From assembly GCA_903813345.2 (NCBI GenBank), contig CAIIXF020000250.1, positions 1 through 25,000 on the forward strand: a DNA stretch of 25,000 nucleotides, written 5' to 3'. The DNA is from Owenia fusiformis (Eukaryota > Annelida > Polychaeta > Sabellida > Oweniidae). The notes under the pieces are model-generated. The model was not told the origin of the DNA and did not search any database. It saw only the letters and a list, made by a program, of their open reading frames with translations. Made by a program: the position numbers and the translations under genes. This document shows, in pieces, positions 8,306 through 17,928 of the stretch. The number at the start of each line of letters is the position of its first letter. Positions within the stretch are counted from its first letter, which is position 1.

Positions 8306-11300
8306 AATTCACGTGCTTCAAGGATATTCTCAATGAAGGGAAATATATTGACCACTTGGACGAGAAATCGAAGAAGAAAGCAAAAGATGAATTATATGAA
8401 GATCCCAAGGAGAGAGATGCAGCTTTGAAACAATTTAGGGATTGGATAGTAGCCCAGCCTCACTATTCAGTGTGTAACGGTGAGTTTATATATACATTGA
8501 CACTGTTCTCTCGATTTTGGGAAGCTTCGGTCGCCGTACCGTTGCCGGTAGTGCATCTTGTACGATTTTTAGTAACCGACAATTTTCTGAATAATTGGAG
8601 GGGAGCCGGGGAAAAAAAACCTTCAACCTTATGTTACTTTGTGGATGCATTCTGATACTCATAACATCTCTCTCTCTCTGTTGCATCGCAGATGTCCTCC
8701 AGAAGGATGGAGATGGAGAGGGCGTGGCTTACCACGATGTTGTGGATGTTGGAATGATTTTTATTGTGTTTCTTGTACTTTTCTTGTCTCTTTTTCATGT
8801 GTGCCACATTGAGCTTATACTAATTTAATAATCTCCATGCATTGTAGATGATACGTTTCTGTTGGCGTTTTTGAGGAGATGTAAATACAGTCAGTTGGAG
8901 GCGAGGACAATGTTTGATATTTTCCATAGCGCCACGTACAAAAAGACCCCTGAATGGATGGTCGATATTGATACCCAATCAAAGACTATACGTGCATTGG
9001 CAGATACGAGGTATGCTATGATAAGCATTTGGTTTCTTTGTTAAAAACTCTAGAGACATGTAATATAAATAAGAAGAGAAACTTACTACAAGGGCTAAAT
9101 TGCCTCAATACCAAGTTATTTTAAAGGTAACCAGAGATTTAAAAGGGCTAATTATGCTATAGAGGCCAAACTGGTCAGTTGAGCCCAGGTTGTCCACATG
9201 TAAAGACATAGGCAGTTGAAGATTAGTTTTAGATATAATTTTAGGTGTGCACACTTTAGATAAGTTAGATAATCAAGATAAGTTACAAATTACAAACGAA
9301 AGAAACATCTTACCAACAAGGAGACAAGAACAACACGCTAAGGTAATCTTTCGTTCACATGGTGGCAGCGAAACAAAGAACAACGTCTCGAAGAAGAAGA
9401 ATTTCCGAAAGAAAGAAGAATTTCGAAGAAGAAAGAAGAATTTTGCAGTTTGGTGAGAACACTTATTTTCTCCAATTTTCAAAAGGACAGTTAGGATTTT
9501 GATAATTTGAATTTCAATTCTATGTTAGGGCTCAACTCAATTTATAGAAGTTTAGATGTTTAGAAGTTTAGGTAGTTTTGCATATTCTAGAGGTGCAATT
9601 TGTAGACGTTATTTTAATAGAAGAGCAGTTACTAAAGTTTGCAATTTATAGATGGTCCCAGAAGGACAATTTCTTAGATGTCAGTTTATAGATGCTCATT
9701 AAGGTAGAAGTTGATTTTCTAGAAATGCTATTTTAGAGGTGCATTTAGACGTGCATTTAGATGTGCATTTAGAGGTGCAATTAGATCTGCATATAGAGGT
9801 GCATAATTTAGAAGTAATTGAATTTAGCATTATAGAAGTCTATATGGTAAAAGTTCATTTATAGAGGCAATTTTGAAGTACATTCCAGAAAACTGCAATG
9901 TGTAGTCTCAATTGAGATTGTTTTTAGAGGTTAGATGTTCATACACGTTAGATTGGAATATTGATAGTTATTACAGGTCCTATAGTACACATATTGCTAA
10001 CAAGATGTATTTGAGAATTCAAGTAGACCATCCTATATTGCTAATCCAAGTAGCCAAGTTTAGTGCATAAGTAGCCAAGTTTAGTGTAAAATTAGCCAGC
10101 TTGAGTGTTCAGATTTCAACGGCACTGTTGAATTTCAAACAGCATTAAAATTACCTTGTATAAGATTAGGTATTGAGATCTCAGTCATTACATAGAATTT
10201 CATGAAATGTGGTGAAAAGGTGTGAAATGAGTTTAGTGTTGAGATTTCTTACTGATTTTTGCAGGCAGGCTTATTGACCACTTAAATAGAATTTTTAAGT
10301 GAGTGATACATTTTTAATTTGCATTGACTTTATTAGAAGGTCATAATGACTCTATTCACATCAATTGAGTGAGTTTGAATTCATGCAGAGAAAAGTTTAG
10401 CCTTTGAATTTAATCAATTAGAATTACATAATACATTTGGCTTGACTCAAATCAAAACAAATTGCATAATGCAAATGTAAATAAACAAACTGTACATATC
10501 TAAAGTACATGTACAATTTATTCAATTGAATTTTGAGAACTTATTTGATTGAGACATTTGATTGATTTTATTTCTCAATTCTCTGTGAATAGAGCAAGTT
10601 TATTTATGTAAGGGTATAAGGAATGCCCGATACTAGAAACAAAACATACGATTCATTCGAAGATAGACAAAAACAAGCCAAGAAGAAGAAGAAACCAAAC
10701 ACAATGTCAACAGAAAAACAAGAATTTTATGAAGCTGATGAAGAAGGGGCTCAAGGAGATACCATGGACCCAATGAAACAAATGATGACAATGATGGCTG
10801 CTATGATGAAAAACAGTGAAGCAGAACGTCAACATCAACATATGATGATGGAACTTCAACTTAAGGAGCAGCACAACATGTTAGACGCAGAAAGACAAGA
10901 GAGATTGAGACAAGAAAGGATCCACCGAGATGAACTTGAAGAAGAACGACGATTGAGAGCTGAATTAAGACGACAAGAGTTGGAGTTTAGAAATAAGCCG
11001 AAGGATCCACAAATCCAGAAGATGAAGGATGATGAAGACATTGAGAACTATCTCACAATATTCGAAAGAACTGCAGAGATGTGTGGGTGGAAAAGAGAAT
11101 ACTGGACTCTAAAATTAGGACCCAATCTCACTGGTAAAGCACAGTCTGCATATGCAAGTGTTGCCATTGAGGATGCCAGAGATTATGATGTTGTAAAAGA
11201 AGCCATTCTTCACAGATACTCCATCAATGACGAAACCTACAGAAAAAGATTTAGAAGTTTGAAGAGGAACACTGGTGAAGGAGTTAAAGCTTTTACAATC

Positions 11301-14300
11301 AGATTAGAAGACACCTTTAAGAAATGGATGAAAGATGCAGATACAGTTGAGAAAATTAAAGACAGAATTATGAAGGAACAACTAGTCAACACTCTTTCAC
11401 TTGATGTCCAGACTTGGGTGAAAGAAAATGATGCCAAAACAACAGATGATGTCGTGAAACTAGCCGACAACTTTCTAGAAGCCAGGAAAAATGATCCACC
11501 AGTATGGAACAAAAGTCCAACCTTCAAGAGAAAGAACAAGACAGATGGCGCTCACAACAATTGTTTTAACTGTAATGAGCCAGGGCACCAAGCGAAGACT
11601 TGCCCTAATGAAACACTTTGTTTTAAATGCCATAAAACTGGCCACAAATCTGATAGTTGTAAATCAGAGAACAGAGCTGATAATAAAAGTTCTGTTAAAT
11701 GTGACAATTGTGGTAAGGCTCATCCCACAGAAAATTGTATGGTAGACACGTCCCTTAAGTGTGAAAAATGCAATCAATATGGTCATGTCACAGCTAAATG
11801 TTATGTAGGAAATAAGCGTAGTTTCTTGTGCAGAAAAACTGAGGACCTATTCACAAAATACTCGCGTAGAGGCGATGGCACAGTCTTGGCAAATTTAGAT
11901 AATGAAGAAATTGAAGTAATTGTAGATACAGGTAGCTGTCAAACTATTATACATGGAGATCTGATAAATGAAGATGCAGTTATACACAATGATAAAGTGA
12001 GCATGACATGTGTCCATGGAGACAGCAAAGTGTATTCAACTACATCAGCTGATATACAGATTGGTGATGAAACGTATAATGTACAAGCTGCTGTTTCAGA
12101 TGATTTACCAGCCTCTGTTATCATTGGGCAAGACATCCTTAGCAGACTGGACACAGACATGATGAATCAACATGTGTACAAAAGAAAAACTGATGCATTC
12201 ATTACAACAAGACAGCAATGGGAACAGATATTACAGATTGAAGATGATGTTAGCAAGAATATTAAAGCTGAGATGAAACTCACATCTGTCAAAGATGCAG
12301 CCGAAAATGATGATGATAATTTTGTCATACCATTCCAGTTTGATGATATGTTTAACAAAGATGATTTAGTAGCCAGAAGAAAAACAAAGAGTAAAGCTGA
12401 TATTGACATGCTGCCTACAGACCTGACTTTACAAGATGATGCTGCTACACTTAAGTTAGTCAAGAGACCCCTAAAAGGAGACCTTGATGATGACCTTGAT
12501 GAGAGGCAATTATTTCCTAATGGATAATCCAAGAAGTGACATAAAGTGATAGTGACACTTAATTGAATTTGAGATTTTTATAGAGTATTATATTTTATTT
12601 TGGAAAAGCTATCCAAGATATTTTATCACTGTAAATAGCAGAAAAACAGAAGAACAAGAAGAAGTTTATTGTATAAAAGCTTGTCTGAGTAACGACAAAC
12701 TCAAGAAGGGGGGAGATGTAATATAAATAAGAAGAGAAACTTACTACAAGGGCTAAATTGCCTCAATACCAAGTTATTTTAAAGGTAACCAGAGATTTAA
12801 AAGGGCTAATTATGCTATAGAGGCCAAACTGGTCAGTTGAGCCCAGGTTGTCCACATGTAAAGACATAGGCAGTTGAAGATTAGTTTTAGATATAATTTT
12901 AGGTGTGCACACTTTAGATAAGTTAGATAATCAAGATAAGTTACAAATTACAAACGAAAGAAACATCTTACCAACAAGGAGACAAGAACAACACGCTAAG
13001 GTAATCTTTCGTTCACAAGACATATCATTAATATCGAGATAATCCTTCTCATTCAATTACATTCTTGACACCTTCATTTTAAAATATATCCTAAAATATT
13101 TATCCTAATTGAACTTTTAGTCCGCCATTTAAGACAATTTAACACCACATTTAATTTTCAATCTAATCCCCCCATACTATAATCTTGACCTCGGTGTTAC
13201 ATGCTTTTCCTGATTATTTTTCAGATGCCTATTGCCTCTCCCCATAAGAGATCACGAGGGAAGGCGCATTATCCTATGGAAGCCAGGCGGTTTTAATGCC
13301 AATACAAAGAAGACACCTTATAATGGCGAAACACTGTTCCAACTATGGGGAATATTTCTGTACCTTTTGCAACGAGAAGACATGACACAGGTGGAGTAGC
13401 ACTATTTTAAAGATTTGATAAGAAGTTTGCACCAAAGTAGTATAAGGTCGATCAATATGATTGATCGATTGAATAATTGATCTGTTTAAGACTAGCAAGA
13501 ATCATTTTCCTTCTCAGTGCCCTCGTTGTACCAACCATCCACCATGTCTTTCTGGAACCGTCTTTCTTACTAGCATAGGCTTTCAACATTTGAAAAAATC
13601 TGAATAAGAACAAGCTGAATAAGTAGATCTCAAATATTGTTTTGTCCTAATGATTTGTGCCTTTGAAACTACTAAATGGTGCTTGGATATTCATTTCACA
13701 ATGCAATGTCTATCTTTATTTTGATGCTTTTGTTAGTCGAATGCTCGTATTCAACTGTTTCTTTATAGGCATGTTTGGTGTTTACTTTAGTGAAATAGTC
13801 TATGTACAGGATGGTCCAAAAAATTGGAACATTTGATAATTGAATGGAAAACCTTTATTTTTCTTCTAAAATGCACCAAGCTTTAACTGAGCATAGTTCA
13901 GTCACTAATCTATCTGATGTAAAGTTTATAGGTGCAAACCACAAAGTTAAAGCATTAAACTAGACAATGTTTAATATGTTTGATATTTTGATGTCCTACT
14001 TTGTATTTCAATGAATGGTACATGTTTTTAGGTGAATGGTTATGTGTTTTGGCATGATGGGGCGGGAATGACTATACCACACATAACATACGTTGGTGCT
14101 GACAAATTCAAGAATGTAATAAAAGTATTTTACGTAAGTGGACATATTCGAGATCTAAACAAGTTACAAATATATACCATATTCAATGTTCTTATCGTAT
14201 CCTGGTCGATTTGCATTATTGTGTTTTGTGAATTATTGTGTTTTATGGATTATCACGCCCGGTGACCGTACAAAAATGATGGAGGGGGATTAGGCGATTT

Positions 14301-16906
14301 CTGCAAGAAAACTCAACAAAGGATGGGTATCGATATGGCGAACTTTTTGAACACACGTTTCTCTTAAACCAGTCATCAAAAAATTCTGAAAATTTTACAC
14401 AGTGTCAATTTAATGGTCATCTTTTGAATGGTGATAATATAATTTGAAATATATATATACTTTCATCTATATTGTTTTAGAAAACACATCAAACACTTGT
14501 TTTGTTCTTGGTATCATGTTTCCAGAGTGAAATGAAACATCTTTCCGAACCTCATTGGAACAAAACGACATAAACACAACATGTTAAGGTGTCTCAACAT
14601 TGTAATTGTACAAAGAAAAATTTGGTTGATTTTAAAAAAGTATCTTGTTAATGAAATAAAAGGTTTATCTTTATTTTTATCTATTTTGGGGGGATTTTGT
14701 TTTAATTTTTGAATATTTTTTAAAATCAACCAAAAATTCCTTTGTATAACTATAATATACAGAGGTCTAAAAACATGTCGTATATGCTATTTTGTTCCAA
14801 CAAGGTTCGGAAAGGCATTTTATTTCATTCTCAAGAATTGGTACAAAGGAGCAAAAACAATTGCACTAAAAAAACAAAAAATGTTAACAAAAACAGTTAT
14901 ATAAAATATTTCTATATGATTTTCGCATTAAATTGTTGTCAATCAGTCAACATTACATAAAATACCGTGTTTTTTACAGAATGTTTTCAATGATTGGTTT
15001 AAGAGAAAAACATTGTTGAATTCAGTTCTCCATATCGATACCAATCCTTTGGAAGATTTACTTTTTTACAACTGAATTGCCAAATGAATAGGCGCAGTGC
15101 ATGTCAAAATATGTTAGGTCATCTAGTATTTTTTTGAACTGATACCCTTCTAAGATATGAGATCTATTAAAAAAGGCGCATTATCACCAACGTGCAAAAG
15201 TCAATATTTTTGCTATAAATCGGGCAACAATGGTCTACACGACCTGTAATAAATAGGTATAAGGGACGTTATTATCACAATACTTATGACATTGCTCACT
15301 TTTTAAAGTTAGTTTCCATGCGTAATACAAAAAATAATCGAAATAAATTAATTTGGGATGGAGGGGGATCGGATGGAGGGGGGATTTATATATCTCTACG
15401 ATGGAACAAATTCACAAGAACTCGTGTATTTGAAAAAAACAACTCAGTACCCCGGTAAGGAACTGGATATTATATCTCTGGAGAATCAAAACTGGATTTG
15501 GAGTCATAATAATAAATTCAAGTAGCATGTCTTATCATGTCTTATATACACGTGATCCCCCCTCCATCCGATCCCCCTCCATTCCAAATTAATTTATTTC
15601 GATCATTTTTTGTATAACGCATGGAAGATGGTTTTTAGTCTCCTCCCCCTTTGGCGCTTGTGTTTAGATATTTAATATCTGTTGTACATTTATTTTAGAA
15701 TAACTTCCCAGCAAGAATCAAGAAGGTGGTTTATTACAACTGCGGTGCCATAATGGATGCTATGATGACCGTAATCTCGCCTGTTCTCTCACAGAAAATA
15801 AAGGACAGGGTAAGGCCAGTTTGTCAAAGTAAATAACATTAACCTATATAAAAAGAAAAGTACCTCATCTTAATACGCTGTATTAACGAATATATTTTGT
15901 TTTAGTTTTCTTTATTTTTAGCAATTTTAGTTGTACAAATATAGAATATGCTGCCAATCGCCAATTAACAAATATAAAACTTGACAAGTGCCCCTATCTC
16001 ATTTTCTTGCTCTCACTAAAATCAGGTTATACTGGTGTCTCACTGGGTATATTTCTCACAATTGCAACATTTGTCTGGCCTTCAAGTTCACTTCTCCTTT
16101 CAGTTTGTTGTGAGGTCATCAATGGAGGAGGTATACAAGAAGGATATTCCAATGGAATGCCTGCCTCGAGAGTATCTTCCAGATGACTATAAAGGAAAAT
16201 GCTATGGGACAACGAACGAGATGCATGGTAAGTTTTAGTTTACGGAATTTATGGTATAGATTTACTATAAAGGAAATGCTATGGGGGCCTATGGGACAAG
16301 GAACGAGATGCATGGTAAATTTTTGTCTATGGAATATATGGTATATAATTACAATAAAGAAAAATGCTATGGGATAACGAACGAGATGCATGGTAAATTT
16401 TAGTCTACGGAATTTATGGTATAGATTTACTCTGTTATTTAGAGTCAACACAGTTATTATATACTAGATAAAATATTTAGGGAAGATCAAAAGCATGCAT
16501 ACGTTTTATATAATACCTAAAAAAGGAATCAAGATAAGTGGTCCAAAGTTGGTATGCAAAAAGTCTGAAACAATGATTGAAAAAGGAGACGTAAAAATTA
16601 TACAAACCCATCATGAAAACATGAATTGGTGTGTCAGAATGTGACAAGCCTCAAATGTAAATACTAGTAAGTCACGCTACAAATGTACGATCAATGTCCT
16701 TTCTACTTGAATCTTCGTTGTTCATTTCTTCATTCAACACTTCTAATTTGCCTTCTTTTCCAGCAAAGTTCTGGGACCAAACTAGGGAACCAGCCATTCA
16801 GAAGAAAATCTGGGATTTAAGCCACAACTATTTCAAAGTGGATGAGAAAAAGAGACCAGATGCTGATATCCCTCAAGCTGCGTTTAGAAAGTTGAATGTG
16901 GACTAG
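8278..16906 (+). CDS. CRAL-TRIO (Sec14-like) lipid-transfer protein, complete, 7 exons, 336 aa
   Basis: Exons are 8278-8479, 8848-9010, 13225-13390, 14032-14133, 15699-15809, 16104-16227 and 16764-16906 (TAG at 16904-16906). All introns are GT/AG and the exons join in one open frame. Residues ~37-80 form a CRAL-TRIO N-terminal helical region (AKDELYEDPKERDAALKQF, then FLLAFLRRCKYSQLEAR). Residues ~115-288 form the lipid-binding lobe, with ILWKPGGFN, VNGYVFWHDGAGM, YYNCGA and CLPREYLPDDYKG. Relatives are tocopherol-transfer, clavesin and retinaldehyde-binding proteins, which carry small hydrophobic molecules between membranes; the ligand here is unknown. The start at 8278 is the first ATG in frame with the domain, though an extra 5' exon is possible. 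Intron 2 holds a complete LTR retrotransposon 48 bp behind the exon-2 donor; intron 3 holds a mariner-like end; intron 4 holds a fold-back element and a MITE; intron 6 repeats the exon-6 end. It is a tandem paralogue of the gene at 272-1196. Confidence 0.88.
9059..9359 (+). repeat. 5' LTR
   Basis: 301 bp, TGTAATATAAATAAG to GTTCACA. By eye it is identical to the 3' LTR. A TATAAATA motif occurs five bases from the left end. No AATAAA was seen inside. Confidence 0.93.
9360..9370 (+). other. Primer-binding site, probably tRNA-Leu
   Basis: TGGTGGCAGCG follows the 5' LTR without a spacer. Its complement CGCTGCCACCA matches, from memory, the 3' end of metazoan tRNA-Leu (AAG/TAG type) with CCA. A tRNA comparison in the same genome would confirm it. 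Confidence 0.65.
9371..10622 (+). other. Long repeat-rich leader of the retrotransposon
   Basis: About 1.25 kb of non-coding leader lies between the primer site and gag. It holds three tandem arrays: a purine array at 9389-9444 (three units of about 18 bp, GAAGAAGAAAGAAGAATTT type), six exact-register 12-bp units at 9733-9804 (consensus TTAGANGTGCAT) and three 21-bp units at 10048-10110 (AAGTAGCCAAGTTTAGTG type). TTTAGA motifs are frequent throughout 9480-9960. In retroelements the leader carries dimerisation and packaging signals, so these arrays may serve as cis recognition sites; that is inference. Confidence 0.6.
10623..12527 (+). CDS. Retrotransposon Gag-protease polyprotein, 634 aa
   Basis: Residues 1-50 are Lys-rich then acidic; 50-63 are Met-rich; 66-123 form a charged coiled coil (ERQ/EEER pattern). 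Residues ~130-290 are the capsid: the part from ~204 to 288 (ETYRKRFRSL, GEGVKAFTIRLED, EQLVNTLSLDVQTWV) resembles the SCAN/Gmr1-like capsid C-terminal domain. Four zinc knuckles follow: C314-C317-H322-C327, C333-C336-H341-C346, a variant with X3 before His (C360-C363-H367-C372) and C380-C383-H388-C393. A retropepsin-like domain at ~418-512 has the catalytic D435-T-G-S and a downstream ASVIIGQDIL. Residues 513-634 are an acidic linker with no known fold. Gag builds the RNA-packaging particle and the protease would cleave it. The start is the first ATG after an in-frame stop; Met28 is an alternative. No frameshift or internal stop exists. Confidence 0.93.
   Translation: MPDTRNKTYDSFEDRQKQAKKKKKPNTMSTEKQEFYEADEEGAQGDTMDPMKQMMTMMAAMMKNSEAERQHQHMMMELQLKEQHNMLDAERQERLRQERIHRDELEEERRLRAELRRQELEFRNKPKDPQIQKMKDDEDIENYLTIFERTAEMCGWKREYWTLKLGPNLTGKAQSAYASVAIEDARDYDVVKEAILHRYSINDETYRKRFRSLKRNTGEGVKAFTIRLEDTFKKWMKDADTVEKIKDRIMKEQLVNTLSLDVQTWVKENDAKTTDDVVKLADNFLEARKNDPPVWNKSPTFKRKNKTDGAHNNCFNCNEPGHQAKTCPNETLCFKCHKTGHKSDSCKSENRADNKSSVKCDNCGKAHPTENCMVDTSLKCEKCNQYGHVTAKCYVGNKRSFLCRKTEDLFTKYSRRGDGTVLANLDNEEIEVIVDTGSCQTIIHGDLINEDAVIHNDKVSMTCVHGDSKVYSTTSADIQIGDETYNVQAAVSDDLPASVIIGQDILSRLDTDMMNQHVYKRKTDAFITTRQQWEQILQIEDDVSKNIKAEMKLTSVKDAAENDDDNFVIPFQFDDMFNKDDLVARRKTKSKADIDMLPTDLTLQDDAATLKLVKRPLKGDLDDDLDERQLFPNG
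12703..12716 (+). other. Polypurine tract
   Basis: AAGAAGGGGGGAGA abuts the 3' LTR. This is the usual primer for plus-strand DNA synthesis in LTR elements. Confidence 0.85.
12717..13017 (+). repeat. 3' LTR
   Basis: 301 bp, the same start and end as the 5' LTR, with no difference found on reading. It is followed at once by the duplicated target AGACA (13018-13022). Confidence 0.93.
13807..13835 (+). mobile_element. Mariner-like terminus, orphan
   Basis: TA followed by CAGGATGGTCCAAAAAATTG in intron 3 of the CRAL-TRIO gene resembles the CAGGGTGGTCC ends of the two 0.9-kb elements. No matching opposite end was found downstream, so it is a truncated or different family member. Confidence 0.4.
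14317..15051. mobile_element. Fold-back element, copy A (~735 bp)
   Basis: The ends are CAAAGGATGGGTATCGATATGG and its inverse CCATATCGATACCAATCCTTTG, given here as positions 14317-14338 and 15030-15051. The two halves form an imperfect inverted repeat of about 330 bp; both arms contain TCTCTTAAACCA, TTTCCGAACCT.nTTGGAACAAAA and TTTGGTTGATTTT. It has no transposase. A second copy lies inverted at 19789-20538. It sits in intron 4 of the CRAL-TRIO gene. A clear target duplication was not seen. Confidence 0.7.
15314..15626. mobile_element. MITE with ~75-bp inverted repeats (313 bp)
   Basis: The left arm (15314-15388) and right arm (about 15541-15626) are inverse copies. Both contain TTCCATGCG, AAATAAATTAATTT and the purine run GGATGGAGGGGGATCGGATG in opposite orientation. 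It lies in intron 4, with its right end 72 bp before the exon-5 acceptor. A fragment with the same GATGGAGGGGGAT core lies at about 14277-14290, just left of fold-back copy A. Confidence 0.7.
16186..16428 (+). repeat. Three tandem copies of the exon-6 3' end with its splice donor
   Basis: Units at 16186-16263 (78 bp), 16264-16350 (87 bp) and 16351-16428 (78 bp). Each carries AATGCTATGGG, AACGAGATGCATGGTAA and GGTATA. Unit 1 spans the true exon-6 end (16227) with donor GTAAGT; units 2 and 3 carry the weaker GTAAAT after ATGCATG. Splicing at the unit-2 donor would keep the phase but read through a TAG 11 bases past the normal exon end, truncating the protein. Confidence 0.85.
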
Positions 16907-17928
16907 AATCATACTTTGAGTGAAAAATTGTCCCATAGGGAGGTCACTCACTCTATCATTTCAACAAAAATGCATACTATTCATTAGTCAATTGGATAAG
17001 CAAATATAATCTACCCATTTACGACAGCTCGTCAAAATGTCGACCCCATTTTCACCAAATCCTTTTTGTCATATATTTGGGGCAAAATTATTTACCTCTA
17101 AAAGAAAAAAGGATTTAATAAGTTTTAAATGCTTATGTTTTCCACTTGTGGTTCATCATTTTGCATGGTAACAGATTTTAGTTTTACTTAAAAAGAGATA
17201 TCTTTGACGGATATCGCTAATAGATCATATCTAGTATGCTAGCAGACATCTTACTCTGTATTGCATCATTTATTTGATGATGAAAAAACAAGAAATTGTG
17301 TAGTCAATTCCATGGTTATAAACAAAAGCATAGTTCTCAACGTGTACATACTGTGCCATGTAGATTTGAAATATATTTAGAGCCAACAAAAAATTCTAAA
17401 AAGCAAGTCCAATGTCCTGTTTAAGAACCCATATTCGTAATTCTTAAAATGGATTCTAGCAATACAACCACACATTAATCTACTTGTTGAGATTCGATCA
17501 AACTTGAGTTCTCCAGAGAAAATGAGAACAGCAAGGATGCATTGATTTAACATGGGGATATACACCATTGACAAATAACTTTGCATGGTGATAGATACAA
17601 AATCCTCATTATCTCAGAAAGGCTCAAGTATATCGAGTCTTAACAATGTGGGAGAGTGTTGGTTGGTAGAATCCATTTTCACAAGTAAGGATATGAGTTC
17701 TTAAACAGCTTGAGTTTGAAATTTTTCGTTAGCTCTTATTCTGCGCTTCAACATTTTCAAACAGCTTTCTTGAAGTCATGGCCAAAATAGAGTGTTTCTC
17801 TTCCAACTTGTCGCATAGTTAATAAAATAGATTATTATAACTATTGCTAATCTTTGTGTAATATGTTTAAAATATCGAACTTGAATATGTTTTATGTTAG
17901 CATTTGTTACCATATTACTGACATAATC
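16907..17928. other. 3' flank of the complete CRAL-TRIO gene; no gene seen
   Basis: This presumably includes the 3' UTR. No convincing poly(A) signal was seen near the stop; an AATAAA lies at about 17821. The short ORFs lack recognisable domains. Confidence 0.5.

Larger units (their letters stand above)
9059..13017 (+). mobile_element. Non-autonomous LTR retrotransposon (gag-protease only), 3,959 bp
   Basis: Two 301-bp LTRs (9059-9359 and 12717-13017) begin TG, end CA and read as identical. The target sequence AGACA is duplicated at 9054-9058 and 13018-13022. Order: LTR, tRNA-type primer site, ~1.25-kb leader with tandem repeats, one gag-protease ORF (10623-12527), polypurine tract, LTR. Only 189 bp lie between the ORF stop and the 3' LTR, so reverse transcriptase, RNase H and integrase are absent. 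It must therefore be mobilised in trans by a related Ty3/Gypsy-type element. Identical LTRs and an intact ORF point to recent insertion. It lies in the sense direction in intron 2 of the CRAL-TRIO gene. Similar 'TR-GAG' elements are known from plants. Confidence 0.93.

Noticed and set aside
8692-8828. In-phase candidate exon after a CAG at 8689-8691
   Set aside because: Exons 1 and 2 already join into an unbroken CRAL-TRIO N-terminal region (VCN-DDTFLLAFLRR); an insert here would break it and no good donor follows.
9247-9456. Lys/Arg-rich ORF across the LTR-leader boundary
   Set aside because: It is produced by the purine repeat array and starts inside the LTR; there is no domain or start context.
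9733-9804. CRISPR-like array
   Set aside because: Units are 12 bp with no spacers, and lie in a eukaryotic retroelement leader; it is a plain tandem repeat.
12528-12702. Possible remnant of reverse transcriptase or integrase
   Set aside because: The 175-bp gap before the polypurine tract has no pol-like motif in any frame.
14514-14729. ORF closely similar to another at 20113-20334
   Set aside because: Both lie in the two copies of the fold-back element; the similarity is at DNA level and extends beyond the frames, with no known domain.
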